Assembly (NCBI RefSeq): GCF_020447225.1
Contig: NZ_JAJAEO010000184.1
Location: forward strand, 22,015-86,014
Reading direction: 5' to 3'
DNA: 64,000 nucleotides
Source: Methylophaga pinxianii
Lineage (GTDB): Bacteria; Pseudomonadota; Gammaproteobacteria; Nitrosococcales; Methylophagaceae
Position 1 is the first letter of the stretch, and each line of letters begins with the position of its first letter. Under the pieces are notes generated by a model, which saw nothing but the letters and a program-made list of their open reading frames with translations, searched no databases and was not told where the DNA came from. The translations under genes and the position numbers were made by a program. Of the stretch, positions 41,030 through 50,088 are shown in pieces.

Positions 41030-41358
41030 TCCGACGTGTAAATCGTGAAGAAGAATCTGACTTTAGGAAGCGAGATAGGACGTTCGAAACTTTTCAAAAG
41101 TAGCGCTTGAATGACTCAACCATGACAGGGCAACGTTCAGCCTGGTTAAACTTTAGCTGAGTGATTCAGTTTTATTAAAAACACGAACTCATCAAAGTAA
41201 TTAAGTGATAAATTAGTAAACTGATCGGCCATACAGACAAGAATAACTCCTGAAACCTGAATGTTTTGACATAAGTCCTTTTATGTCAGGTTTTGTAAGA
41301 TATGGTCATGCTTCGCACTTAAAAACTCCCATAAACTCAGACTATTTTCATACTATTA
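41030..41358. other. Intergenic region between divergent signalling genes
   Basis: No gene seen. It holds overlapping dyads at 41253-41292: GACATAA/TTATGTC (41268-41287) and AAACCTGA/TCAGGTTT around it. They may be an operator or hairpin serving the plus-strand regulator gene, whose ATG lacks a clear ribosome site. Confidence 0.4.
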
Positions 41359-42045
41359 ATGAACATACTTGTTTTAGACGATGACATCGATGTAAGGAGA
41401 ATGATCGGCCTGGTCATTCTTCAGATGAACTTTAATGTTTTGCAGGCTGGAGATATACATGGTGCAAAAAAACAACTTGATAATGTTGATATTGCCATCA
41501 TTGATATTAACCTGCCGGATGGAAACGGCTATGAATTTGCAAAGTTTGCAAAAGCACATCGACCTGAAATAGGCATCATTATGTTAACAGTACGAAATGC
41601 AGTTGATGATGTGGTTCGCGGTTATAATGATGGCGCTGACATCTATCTGGCTAAACCCTTTAGCACTGCAGAGCTCACAGCAATACTCTTTTCACTTTCC
41701 CGTCGTAACCAACACTTCATGTCAAAAACGGGACAAATTAACTGGCAGCTAAATGTTTTTGGACGCATTTTACTTGCTCCAAATGGACAATGCGCAGAGC
41801 TTACAGAACGAGAAACAATTTTCTTTGAGCTTATCGCCAAAAGCCCCCGTAATCTTCTATCCAAACAACAGTTTGTAGAAGCTATAGGTCATAATTGGCT
41901 GGAGTTTGATAACCGGCGTATTGATACTTTTATAAGCAGATTACGCAAAAGAATTCTGGCACAAACCAATTTAGAGCTGAAACTTAAAGCTGATCGCCAG
42001 GGTAATTATTATTTAATGAATAAGATTGATCTATTAAATCATTGA
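41359..42045 (+). CDS. OmpR-type response regulator
   Basis: A 228-residue regulator with a complete receiver (acidic D7-D8-D9, phospho-acceptor Asp in 'AIIDINLPDGNG', Thr in 'IMLTVR', Lys in 'LAKPF') and a winged-helix DNA-binding domain ('LTERETIFFELIAKSPRNLLSKQQFVEAIG' and 'RRIDTFISRLRKRI'). The domain is more divergent than classical OmpR and lacks the usual 'RGxGY' wing, showing 'KADRQGNYYLM' instead. No adjacent kinase; the hybrid kinase across the divergent gap is a candidate partner. Confidence 0.88.
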   Translation: MNILVLDDDIDVRRMIGLVILQMNFNVLQAGDIHGAKKQLDNVDIAIIDINLPDGNGYEFAKFAKAHRPEIGIIMLTVRNAVDDVVRGYNDGADIYLAKPFSTAELTAILFSLSRRNQHFMSKTGQINWQLNVFGRILLAPNGQCAELTERETIFFELIAKSPRNLLSKQQFVEAIGHNWLEFDNRRIDTFISRLRKRILAQTNLELKLKADRQGNYYLMNKIDLLNH

Positions 42046-42123
42046 CTTCGATATTTTCATACCCTGCCTGACATAAACTTACACTCAACAACAAATTCCT
42101 GACAATTTCCCCTAAAGAATTTC

Positions 42124-42172
42124 ACTCAGTTGATACTTCATTAACTGAGTTAAGTGAAGTTAATCGTATCAA
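42124..42172 (+). other. Overlapping alternative hairpins before HDOD gene
   Basis: Hairpin A pairs ACTCAGTT (42124-42131) with AACTGAGT (42143-42150). Hairpin B pairs 42136-42145 with 42149-42159 (one bulge) inside TTGATA/TATCAA arms (42130-42135 and 42167-42172). They share bases, so only one can form. They lie 79 bases before the HDOD ATG and could be an RNA switch or a complex operator. Confidence 0.4.
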
Positions 42173-42250
42173 TACAAACTAGTACTAAACAGATGAAACG
42201 TTAATTTTCCGTTGAATCTTTAACTCAGCGTGTTTTTAGAGGATAAACAA

Positions 42251-43117
42251 ATGCACGCTCAACAAGCAGAATTAATCACCAGCAAACTCCAAAGTGACAT
42301 TAAGCTTGAGGATTTGGTACTGCCAAGCCCTCCAAAAATACTTCAGGCAATATGTGAACTTCAAAATAATCCACACCAGAATGTCGATAACGTAGTCGTC
42401 TTATTGAGTGAGAGTCAAGTCATTCAGGAGAGATTAATTCAGTTGGCAAATTGTGTAATGTACCGAGGCATGTTGGAAATCAAATCAGTTAAGCCAGCCA
42501 TTTTACGCCTTGGTATTTCCCGTGTTTTAAGCCTTATATCTGGCATGAGTATTAGCCAATATATTTCAATCACCCGATCTCCGAGCCTGGAAAAACATTT
42601 TACAAAGATGTGGTTACAATGCTTGGATGTCGCTTCAATTGCTTATGTGATTGCTCAACTTAAAACACAAATTGATTCAGAAAAAGCCCTACTCGCGGGC
42701 ATGGTACATAATATTGGCGTCTTGCCACTTTTACTAAGTCTTGATAACACACCTGTTTTTAAACAGAACCCCACCATTATGCGTGACATGGTTGACGCTA
42801 TTATTCCGAAATACTATCCGTATGCTGGTCGGATCTTGATGCAATCATGGAACCTGCCAGAAGACATTATCTCGATCGCGACCAACCATAGAAATCTTCA
42901 TCCCTCGACTCATAAAGAGATTGAATTATGCGATGTAATTCAACTGGCATTTGCATTGAGTAAAACTGCTGATTACACCAATCCGGATTATGAACCGATT
43001 GAGGTGATAACCTGCCCATCATTTACCAAGTTCTGGGGGAACTGGAATAGCGCTGCCGAAGAGCTTGCGACTTTTGAAGAACACATTAAATTGGTAAGGA
43101 ACATTATTGCGATTTGA
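42251..43117 (+). CDS. HDOD-domain signalling protein
   Basis: A 288-residue protein from the ATG with AGAGGA seven bases upstream; an upstream GTG is rejected. The HDOD domain (about 20-225) shows 'LPSPPKILQAICELQNNPHQNVDNVVVLLSES', 'AILRLGISRVLSLISGMS' and 'ALLAGMVHNIGVLPLLL'. HDOD proteins are HD-GYP relatives without the catalytic metal site and serve as scaffolds in c-di-GMP and two-component signalling. It lies 205 bases after the OmpR regulator and is part of the signalling cluster, with its own structured leader. Confidence 0.85.
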   Translation: MHAQQAELITSKLQSDIKLEDLVLPSPPKILQAICELQNNPHQNVDNVVVLLSESQVIQERLIQLANCVMYRGMLEIKSVKPAILRLGISRVLSLISGMSISQYISITRSPSLEKHFTKMWLQCLDVASIAYVIAQLKTQIDSEKALLAGMVHNIGVLPLLLSLDNTPVFKQNPTIMRDMVDAIIPKYYPYAGRILMQSWNLPEDIISIATNHRNLHPSTHKEIELCDVIQLAFALSKTADYTNPDYEPIEVITCPSFTKFWGNWNSAAEELATFEEHIKLVRNIIAI

Positions 43118-43206
43118 TTATAGTTCAATGCTGAGTACATCTTTCTCTTAAATAACCTTTTTTATTGGCAAACCTCGAGAATGATTAGATTGTATTAACA
43201 GGAAAT

Positions 43207-43253
43207 TGTGAAAGCCCCCTTTATGTCATGATGTGGGGGCAGCCTGTTTCACA
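43207..43253. terminator. Structured region between convergent HDOD and selO genes
   Basis: Outer arms TGTGAAA/TTTCACA enclose GCCCCC/GGGGGC, forming an imperfect hairpin in the 167-base convergent gap. There is no clean T-run on either side, so termination is only likely. Confidence 0.45.
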
Positions 43254-43284
43254 GTGCATGAATGGTGGAGATTTTTTCGTAAAA

Positions 43285-45009
43285 TCAGGACGAGCAACTG
43301 TAATACGATAGCCCGCCGACCTCAAAAAACGCTTGCGGCTTCAGCCTGTAAAATTTCTCCTCTACCGCTTTCGATTGCTCATCATATGGATTTGTCATGA
43401 CTTCTTGCAGCTCTCGAATTAATGAGTAGTCACCCTCCTTCGCTTGCTGATAAGCAGGCACAACTAACCATTCCCGCAAACTGTATTTTGGATTAACACG
43501 TTTCATCTGGCTGGAGAGCTCGTCCGTCGTGTTGGCCTTAACGGTAAGCGCTTTCCATTTTGTGAGCCAATCTGCCCAGCGATTATCCATCCCTTCAGGA
43601 TCTAACTGATAGGTCTGATTCCGGTAAAAGCTTTTTTTGAGGGGATCTATATCGTCCGGGACCATAGAGAGTTCGCGAAAGAAAATAGTGTAATCAACCG
43701 ATGTTTGCATCATCAGCGCGACCAGCTCGCTAAATAATTCCTCATTAAACGTATCCAGCCCAAGTTTGGCTGCCCACATTTTCTCCATTGCTATCTGCAT
43801 GACTGATGCGAAGCCGCTTTTAATCTCGTCGAGCTGTCGCAAACTGTCCTGATGTGAAGTCAGCAACGGACGCAATGCTGTACAAAACATCTGAAAGTTT
43901 TTTTCCGCTGCAGCAGGTTGATTCAAAAATGCGAAATGTTGTCCTCCTCCCGTCCATGGTTGGTAGTACGGATCAAATAGTTCGCAGAATCCAAATGGAC
44001 CATAGTCGAGTGTGAATCCACCTGCTGCACAATTGTCGCTGTTGAAGTTACCCTGGCAGTAGCCGACACGGATCCAATTGGCAACAAGAGAGGTAAATCG
44101 GTTTCTATACTCGCGTGCAAGCATTAATACTTTTTCGGTGGTGCTCAAGCTTTGATCGATAACATCACTATACTCACGCTCGATCAGGTGCAAGACGATC
44201 TGCTCCAGCTCTTTCATGGCTTCTGGGTGTGCATTATTACGGGCACGGCGACCAAAAAGCTCAATTTGACCAACCCGAATAAAAGATGGGGCTACCCTTG
44301 TCGAAATTGCTGCTGGCTCTGATATAAGCATATCGGGATCCCATGAATGCGAGCCTTCGGAATACCACGGACGCTTTACTTTCTCAGTTTTCGATACGTA
44401 CAAACTCAGAGACCGTGACGTAGGAACCCCAAGCGCGTGTATATGCTCCTGAGCCAGAAACTCTCGAACACTCGACCGCAAAACAGCGCGTCCATCGGCG
44501 CCGCGGCAATATGGCGTCCGGCCCCCACCTTTTAACTGCATTTCCCAACGATGACCATTGATGACGGCCTCCAGCACCGAAATAGCACGACCATCACCGT
44601 ATCCGTTGCCGGTCTGAAAAGGACATTGCTGGGTGTATTCGGTACCATAAATCGACAGCGCATAGCCACACGCCCATCCAACCTTACGCATCGGCTCCGG
44701 AACGTTTGCAAGATTGCCAGAGAAGACACGCATAAAGTCAGCCGACTGAGCCAAACTATCGGCGAAGCCCAGTTCGCGAAACAGATTTTTACTATGTGCG
44801 ACGTACTCGGGATTTTCGAGTGGCGTGGGACGGACAGGAACATAGTGGCCCGAAAAGACTTGCCGGGGTAAATGGTCGGCTCCGTTTGAGGTCGCATCAG
44901 GATCAGCATTGAGCGTATCCATAAACGAATAACTGACAAACTTTGCAAGATTGTCGAGATTGGAGATGGTTTCCATAGATTCGGTTTGCTGATGCAGTCG
45001 CATTACCAT
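43285..45009 (-). CDS. selO: Protein adenylyltransferase SelO (YdiU)
   Basis: A 574-residue pseudokinase-fold enzyme that transfers AMP to Ser/Thr/Tyr of proteins, including redox-related targets. Present are the family's '[27 protein letters not shown]' nucleotide region, '[12 protein letters not shown]' and '[15 protein letters not shown]', and the protein ends 'CSS', the tail where eukaryotic SelO carries selenocysteine. The chosen ATG has AGGAG four bases upstream; a longer frame without a ribosome site is rejected. It sits alone in the possible tRNA-Ser insertion. Confidence 0.93.
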   Translation of the reverse strand: MVMRLHQQTESMETISNLDNLAKFVSYSFMDTLNADPDATSNGADHLPRQVFSGHYVPVRPTPLENPEYVAHSKNLFRELGFADSLAQSADFMRVFSGNLANVPEPMRKVGWACGYALSIYGTEYTQQCPFQTGNGYGDGRAISVLEAVINGHRWEMQLKGGGRTPYCRGADGRAVLRSSVREFLAQEHIHALGVPTSRSLSLYVSKTEKVKRPWYSEGSHSWDPDMLISEPAAISTRVAPSFIRVGQIELFGRRARNNAHPEAMKELEQIVLHLIEREYSDVIDQSLSTTEKVLMLAREYRNRFTSLVANWIRVGYCQGNFNSDNCAAGGFTLDYGPFGFCELFDPYYQPWTGGGQHFAFLNQPAAAEKNFQMFCTALRPLLTSHQDSLRQLDEIKSGFASVMQIAMEKMWAAKLGLDTFNEELFSELVALMMQTSVDYTIFFRELSMVPDDIDPLKKSFYRNQTYQLDPEGMDNRWADWLTKWKALTVKANTTDELSSQMKRVNPKYSLREWLVVPAYQQAKEGDYSLIRELQEVMTNPYDEQSKAVEEKFYRLKPQAFFEVGGLSYYSCSS

Positions 45010-45536
45010 CGGACTCCTGTTAAGGTGAGAAGAAAGGCTGTTTTCACGCTGCTTGGTCAATCGCCCAGTAAGCTTAACCAATTGCAGAGCAACACTTTGA
45101 GATAACTTTGGATCACTTTCTGATTGTCACTTGCGGGTTTGCATATTTGGACAGCAGCTACTCATTTTGATGCTTGGCCTTCCTTATCCGTTCTCACGCC
45201 AGGGTCAATGAGCATCAACATGAGTAGAAAACAGCGCCGCAGCAAAAATTGATAAGTGAGCCACCATTCCTGAATTTATCATTGATCCGAAGACAAAATC
45301 AGTTATGGGTTAAGGTGACAGATTGCTTAGAGCGAAAGGCTAAACTTAAAAACGGAATATACCTTTAAAATCTTGTTTTAACACATATTACGCAGATATT
45401 TTCGCAGTTTACAGGGGCAATTTTTTTGATTGCCATTGATATTATCTCGTTAGCTGTACGCTTATGAATTGTCTTACAAACCTGCTCCCAAGCGTCAACG
45501 CAAGTGATAACAACACTAAGTGAGGCGAAAAAACAT
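45010..45536. other. Divergent intergenic region with long inverted repeat
   Basis: No gene seen in about 530 bases between the divergent selO and the LLM oxidoreductase. The only clear structure is the inverted repeat at 45158-45227, listed separately. Confidence 0.5.
45158..45227. repeat. 17-bp inverted repeat, 36-base spacer
   Basis: CTACTCATTTTGATGCT (45158-45174) pairs with AGCATCAACATGAGTAG (45211-45227) at 16 of 17 positions. No reading frame or T-run is associated. It could be a cruciform-forming site, a regulator site or the remains of a small mobile element. Confidence 0.6.
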
Positions 45537-46517
45537 ATGATTCCACTCTCTATTTTAGAACTTGGCCGTGTACGCCAAGGGTCTGACCGCAGAACAGCAC
45601 TTAATGATGCCCGGACATATGCCCAGCAGGCTGAGCGTCTGGGTTACAAACGCATATGGGTTGCAGAGCATCATAATATGCCCGGGGTAACGACAGCCGC
45701 TACTTCCATCGTCATTAGCCATATCGCTGCTGGGACATCCAGCATCCGCGTCGGTGCCGGTGGCATCATGCTGCCTAATCACGCGCCATATATCATTGCT
45801 GAACAGTTTGGGACATTGGAAGCGCTATTTCCCGGCCGAATTGATCTTGGGTTGGGACGCGCTCCCGGCACCGACCAAATGACCTTACGTGCTTTGCGTC
45901 GAAACCCAGCCAACGCTGATAATTTCCCGCAGGATGTGCAGGAGTTACAGGCTTTTCTTGCACCCAAAGAAGCCACTCAACAAATAGAGGCAGTGCCCGG
46001 TTCGGGAAGTAATGTGCCTATTTGGATATTGGGCTCCAGCTTATTTGGTGCACAACTGGCGGCGATGCTGGGATTACCTTATGGTTTCGCCTCTCATTTT
46101 GCCCCACAAGCGCTTTATCAGGCGCTTGAAGTCTATCGGATGAATTTCAAACCTTCGGCACAGCTGGATAAGCCATACGCTATGGTCGGAGTCAATGTGA
46201 TCGCGGCTGATACTGACGAAGAAGCTCGATACCTGGCAACATCACAGCAGATGTCCTTTACTGACCTCTTTCGCGGTACTCGCGGCTTGATGCAGCCACC
46301 TATCGAGGATATAGAAACCTACTGGTCGCCTCAGGAAAAGGCCCAGGCAGGGCAGATGCTGGATTGCAGTGTTATTGGTAGCCATGAGACTGTTCAAAGC
46401 GGTTTGCAAAATCTTATTGATAAAACGCAAGCTGACGAGCTAATGATCGTCTCCGACATCTTTGATACCGCAAAAAGGCAACGTTCAATCGAAATTACAG
46501 CCCTGGCAATGGCTTGA
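45537..46517 (+). CDS. LLM-class flavin-dependent oxidoreductase (luciferase-like)
   Basis: A 326-residue bacterial-luciferase-like FMN enzyme of the YhbW/MsnO8 subgroup. It starts '[15 protein letters not shown]', shows '[21 protein letters not shown]' (the conserved WxAEHH), '[44 protein letters not shown]' spanning the flavin site, and '[11 protein letters not shown]'. The upstream GTG start is less convincing than this ATG with GAGG ten bases before it. Substrate unknown. The next gene, convergent, is another flavin enzyme (ene-reductase). Confidence 0.88.
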   Translation: MIPLSILELGRVRQGSDRRTALNDARTYAQQAERLGYKRIWVAEHHNMPGVTTAATSIVISHIAAGTSSIRVGAGGIMLPNHAPYIIAEQFGTLEALFPGRIDLGLGRAPGTDQMTLRALRRNPANADNFPQDVQELQAFLAPKEATQQIEAVPGSGSNVPIWILGSSLFGAQLAAMLGLPYGFASHFAPQALYQALEVYRMNFKPSAQLDKPYAMVGVNVIAADTDEEARYLATSQQMSFTDLFRGTRGLMQPPIEDIETYWSPQEKAQAGQMLDCSVIGSHETVQSGLQNLIDKTQADELMIVSDIFDTAKRQRSIEITALAMA

Positions 46518-46664
46518 ATATCTCCCAAGTCTTGCCAGGACAAATTATTTGTTCTCAAAAAGATTGAATCGGGAGTGACCGAACCCAGATGTTCATATAG
46601 ATTCTAAAGCCCATACACATAGCCGTAAGTCACCACGATAATTTTCAAACAATATATTTATACT

Positions 46665-47780
46665 TTAAGTCGACTGATCGGACAGTTTAGGGTAGTCAAT
46701 ATAACCACGCTCATCTCCCCCATAGAAAGTACTCTCGTCCCATTCATTGAGCGGAGCCCCGAGTCGAAAGCGTTCAGGTAGGTCGGGATTGGAAATAAAA
46801 AGTCGGCCGAAGCTTACTAGATCTGTCTTACCATCGATGATTCTTTGTTTAGCCTCATTAAAAGTATATCCCCCGTTGGCAATGTAGGTACGCGTAAAGC
46901 TTTCCCGTATGGCCTCAATTACCGCCTCAGGTCGGCCGGAAACATGATTGCCTTGAAATGAGTCCTCGACCACCTCGATAAAAGCGATCTTTAAAGCGTC
47001 GAGCTTTTTCGCAAAGGTTCCAAAGGTGGTGACCGGGTCAGCGTCTTCCATAGCATTGAAACTTCCGGTTGGACTCACTCGAATACCAACGCGTTGAGCG
47101 CCCCATACATCAATTACTGCCGCGACCACCTCCAAAGGAAGACGTAAGCGATTCTCTAATGAACCACCATATTCATCGTCGCGATGATTGCTGCCGCTTT
47201 TTATGAATTGATCCAACAGATAACCATTGGCTGCATGAATTTCAACCCCATCGAAACCGGCACGTTTAGCATTTTCTGCACCTTGACGGAATTGCTCAAT
47301 GATGTCCGGCATCTCATCAAGCTCCAATGCCCGCGGCGTCTGAATTTCGATCATTCCAGAATCAGCACTAATGTACGTTTTGGCCCCTTCTGGTTTAATG
47401 GCTGAAGGTGCCACGGGTTTATTACCATTGGGCTGAAGTTCAGGATGAGAAATGCGTCCCACATGCCAAAGCTGCAGAAATATATAACCACCCTCTTCAT
47501 GTACAGCGTCTGTTACACGACGCCATCCCTCCACTTGCTCCTCAGAGTGGATGCCTGGAGTGAAAGCGTAACCTTTACCCTGAGGCGAGACCTGAGTTGC
47601 CTCAGCGATAATGAGTCCAGCACCAGCACGTTGGCGGTAATATTCTGCATTCATTTCTGTAGGGACGTCGCCCGGCTGTTTGGACCGAGAACGAGTCAAA
47701 GGGGCCATCAGAATTCGGTTACGTAAAGTCAGATCTCCAAGCTCGAAAGGCTCAAACAGGATGTCATCGTTTTGCACCAT
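46665..47780 (-). CDS. NemA-type ene-reductase (Old Yellow Enzyme)
   Basis: A 371-residue FMN-dependent alkene reductase of the N-ethylmaleimide reductase group, which reduces electrophilic C=C bonds and nitrate esters with NADPH. Hallmarks are 'NRILMAPLTRSRS', 'QLWHVGRISHPELQPNG', 'FDGVEIHAANGYLLDQFIKSGSNHRDDEYGGSLENR' (His-x-x-Asn substrate pair and active-site loop) and 'FGRLFISNPDLPERF'. ATG at 47780 has AGGAG eight bases upstream. No NemR-type repressor is adjacent. Confidence 0.93.
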   Translation of the reverse strand: MVQNDDILFEPFELGDLTLRNRILMAPLTRSRSKQPGDVPTEMNAEYYRQRAGAGLIIAEATQVSPQGKGYAFTPGIHSEEQVEGWRRVTDAVHEEGGYIFLQLWHVGRISHPELQPNGNKPVAPSAIKPEGAKTYISADSGMIEIQTPRALELDEMPDIIEQFRQGAENAKRAGFDGVEIHAANGYLLDQFIKSGSNHRDDEYGGSLENRLRLPLEVVAAVIDVWGAQRVGIRVSPTGSFNAMEDADPVTTFGTFAKKLDALKIAFIEVVEDSFQGNHVSGRPEAVIEAIRESFTRTYIANGGYTFNEAKQRIIDGKTDLVSFGRLFISNPDLPERFRLGAPLNEWDESTFYGGDERGYIDYPKLSDQST

Positions 47781-48513
47781 CAATTTTTCTCCTTATAAAT
47801 TAATCTACTAATCTAAATCACAGACACCATGCAATACATCTGCCAGAGGTTTAAGGTGATTTCCTTGTGGGCTTGATGTCTTTGCTTATTGCATATCAAA
47901 CTTGGCTTTTTGTTTAGATTTACAGGTATTTCCTTTGAGCCAAGAATGTGAAATAAATTATCCAGATTAAATAATGATTACTAATAAAGTTCAAACATGA
48001 TGTGAACTTTTTACACCCAGAGCTTCAGAGCTTATACGCTCTTGCTTGTTGAGTAGATCAGATCTTTTTCTTGTCGTTGTTTAATTTCTTTAAGAAAAAA
48101 ACAATAAAGAGTTAATTTTTGTTGAAAGTGATGCTCGCCTCGAAATCTCAAGGTAGATTATTCGTCCTCAACAACACTGATTCGGATAGAGACTAAAAAA
48201 GCTTACCTTCTGATTTGTTAGCAGAAAGTGACACAGAATAAATTAAGTTGGCTGACCCCATGATTCCACCAGCAGAGAGTATATTGAGCTCTGCTCCAAC
48301 GAGTATCTAAAAGAGTCAATTGGATTCAGCCTCCATCGACACCATGGTTCGAACTCCTGTCCTTCAGCCAAAACAAAATAACAGACTTCGGTCCTTTTTG
48401 TTGTTTCTGAGGTGGGAATTGTGATTTAGCTGTTCTGCAATTAGGATATTATTTCAGGCTCAGCATCGGATTTTACGGTAGTCCATCCTCAATTCTTTTT
48501 CTTGAAAAAGGGG
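47781..48513. other. Gene-free stretch with decayed tRNA-Ser sequence
   Basis: No supported gene in about 730 bases. The right-hand part contains the decayed direct repeat of the tRNA-Ser end (48346-48459); the rest is AT-rich with no structure that I can assign. Confidence 0.6.
48346..48459 (+). repeat. Decayed copy of tRNA-Ser 3' end and flank
   Basis: Same orientation as the copy at 35038-35151, with roughly 80 percent identity by eye and a few indels. It retains ggttcgaa, a cct/cag-cca acceptor end, gacttcggtcc, tttagctgtt and attatttcagg. The T-stem is broken, so it is not a working tRNA. Best read as an old attachment-site remnant. Confidence 0.72.
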
Positions 48514-49476
48514 TTATTTTTTATGTCTGAAAGGTATTAATGATGGAACTATTTTTTTTGCCAAACTTGGCTTACTTACTTGTTCAACCATTCTTTGAAG
48601 GGTCTTTGCAGCAATTGCAGAGGATGTAGTTGGACCTAGAATAATTTTGTGTATAAGTTTCACCAACTCAATCTTTCCTCCTAAAGATTCGGGAATCTCG
48701 TTGAGTTTTAATTTTAACTTCGGCTGGAGACCTTCATCAGTAGCCTGATAGCTCAACATAGGTGCGAGTATTTTCTTATCGTCACGTTCACTCATATAAA
48801 CAACACGCCATTCATTCTCTTCTTTGAACCCATCATGTTTTGAAAAAAGTGAAAATACGATTAACCTTTGAAACCAGTAATAGGCCAGCGTGTAGAGATT
48901 TTTGTCATTTTGTTCTGTTACTTTTAGAAAACTGGAAAACTCATCAAGCTTAATATTTATCCAAGCGATCCTTTCTTCAACACTTCCATATTCAACTGGT
49001 GCAATTATGAATGGAGACTCTTCATTGTTATTGAGAATGCTAGTGTCGATAACAACTGAAATTCCATTTCCATTCTGTCCATATCCGCGCCACATGGACA
49101 AAACACCGTCGTCATCTGATGATTGATGCTCACTAAAACATAGTACATACGTGTTGTATGCATGCTTTTCTTCAAACTCTCGAAAATAATAATCAAAATA
49201 ATTAATTAACTTTGAATGTATTTCGTCTGAACCACATGCTTCACGAATGCCATTATGCTGCTTAAAGCACTTTGTACCCTCACGAACTCCAAAGATAAGT
49301 TCTTCCCAATCATTCATTTCTAGAGGATTAGAAAACCATAATTCATCATTCCGAAGAATACTTTCGAATGTACTTATGGAAGTGTAATGCGCCAGTAATG
49401 GTCGTCTCTTTGGAAACAGATTGTTCTTATCGAGATCCGCCCAGAGTTTTTCATATGCTTCGTGTATCGGGTCCAT
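48514..49476 (-). CDS. DUF2971-domain protein
   Basis: A 320-residue protein with the DUF2971 signature at its N-terminus: 'LLAHYTSISTFESILRNDELWFSNPLEMNDWEEL' (about 28-61). Further conserved pieces are 'YVLCFSEHQSSDDDGVLSMWRGYG' (about 109-132) and 'WRVVYMSERDD'. DUF2971 has no settled activity. The HYTS/NP/MND pattern reminds me of ADP-ribosyltransferase-like enzymes such as DarT (inference). It is AT-rich compared with the core genes, stands next to the decayed tRNA repeat, and diverges from the HigB-like/IrrE operon, as expected for an accessory or defence gene. Confidence 0.75.
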   Translation of the reverse strand: MDPIHEAYEKLWADLDKNNLFPKRRPLLAHYTSISTFESILRNDELWFSNPLEMNDWEELIFGVREGTKCFKQHNGIREACGSDEIHSKLINYFDYYFREFEEKHAYNTYVLCFSEHQSSDDDGVLSMWRGYGQNGNGISVVIDTSILNNNEESPFIIAPVEYGSVEERIAWINIKLDEFSSFLKVTEQNDKNLYTLAYYWFQRLIVFSLFSKHDGFKEENEWRVVYMSERDDKKILAPMLSYQATDEGLQPKLKLKLNEIPESLGGKIELVKLIHKIILGPTTSSAIAAKTLQRMVEQVSKPSLAKKIVPSLIPFRHKK

Positions 49477-49756
49477 GATGAAATCTATAGTTAAAGTTGG
49501 GCCTAATCATAAATTCATTGAAGCATTCTGCATAGAACATAAGCTCTTTTGAAGAATCTATGTTGTGATGCTGATTTGTCCAGCCTGATTCGACATTTAT
49601 GAGTTCTTTCCTCCGTTAATTCCATTTGATATTGAGATTTATGTAGTTTTTAACGCCTATCTAACTACCTCGATAACAAGGATTATCTTAGCCGAATTAC
49701 TGTTTGTGGGCTTCTGTGACTGGATTTATTTTCGTTTTATCGTCTGGAACAAGTTT

Positions 49757-49769
49757 TCCCATATTGGGA
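49757..49769. promoter_or_regulatory. Operator-like palindrome 1
   Basis: TCCCATATTGGGA, a perfect five-bp-arm dyad, two bases upstream of the -35 hexamer of the HigB-like operon. It shares TCCCA...TTGGGA with palindrome 2. Confidence 0.6.
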
Positions 49770-49771
49770 TT

Positions 49772-49800
49772 TTGACTACCTTATCATATTCATGTATATT
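49772..49800 (+). promoter_or_regulatory. Sigma-70 promoter of the HigB-like/IrrE/Beta operon
   Basis: TTGACT (49772-49777), exactly 17 bases, then TATATT (49795-49800). Transcription should start near 49807, about 20 bases before the first gene, with palindrome 2 covering the start. Confidence 0.75.
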
Positions 49801-49802
49801 CC

Positions 49803-49815
49803 TCCCAAATTGGGA
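49803..49815. promoter_or_regulatory. Operator-like palindrome 2
   Basis: TCCCAAATTGGGA, nearly identical to palindrome 1 and centred 46 bases from it, over the predicted transcription start. A repressor bound here would block the promoter, as in autoregulated HigBA modules. Confidence 0.6.
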
Positions 49816-49826
49816 ATTTCAAGATC

Positions 49827-50081
49827 ATGCGAATTGTTGGAAAAGAAAAACTACAACACCTTATATGCTCTAATGGATCAGCGCGAACATGGTTGTGCGC
49901 ATGGATCGCAGAACTAAACAATGCGCACTGGAAGCAACCTGCAGATGTTAATAACCAATTCCCTAATGCCAAGCTCTCTGATTCAGGAATATTTATTTTC
50001 CCCATCGCTAACTGTGACAAAGAAGTTTGTTTACAAATTGCATTTCAACAAGGCATCGCCGTTATCACCGGCTTAAAGTAA
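49827..50081 (+). CDS. HigB-like small protein, divergent C-terminus
   Basis: An 84-residue protein whose first 50 residues match HigB-type mRNA interferases ('MRIVGKEKLQHLICSNGSA', 'WIAELNNAHWKQPADVNNQFPNAK'). The second half departs from the family: the usual FNIKGNKYRL core reads 'FIFPIANCDKEVCLQIAF', and the terminal IGTHAEYD-like segment with catalytic residues is missing; the protein stops at 'GIAVITGLK'. It may be an inactive or repurposed toxin. No clear ribosome site precedes ATG. Seven bases separate it from the XRE/IrrE fusion, its expected antitoxin partner. Confidence 0.75.
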   Translation: MRIVGKEKLQHLICSNGSARTWLCAWIAELNNAHWKQPADVNNQFPNAKLSDSGIFIFPIANCDKEVCLQIAFQQGIAVITGLK

Positions 50082-50088
50082 AGAAATT

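Larger units (their letters stand above)
49477..49826. other. Divergent regulatory region before the HigB-like operon
   Basis: About 350 bases with no gene. The right end holds a strong promoter and two palindromes described separately. The left part would hold the DUF2971 promoter, which I could not pin down. Confidence 0.55.
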
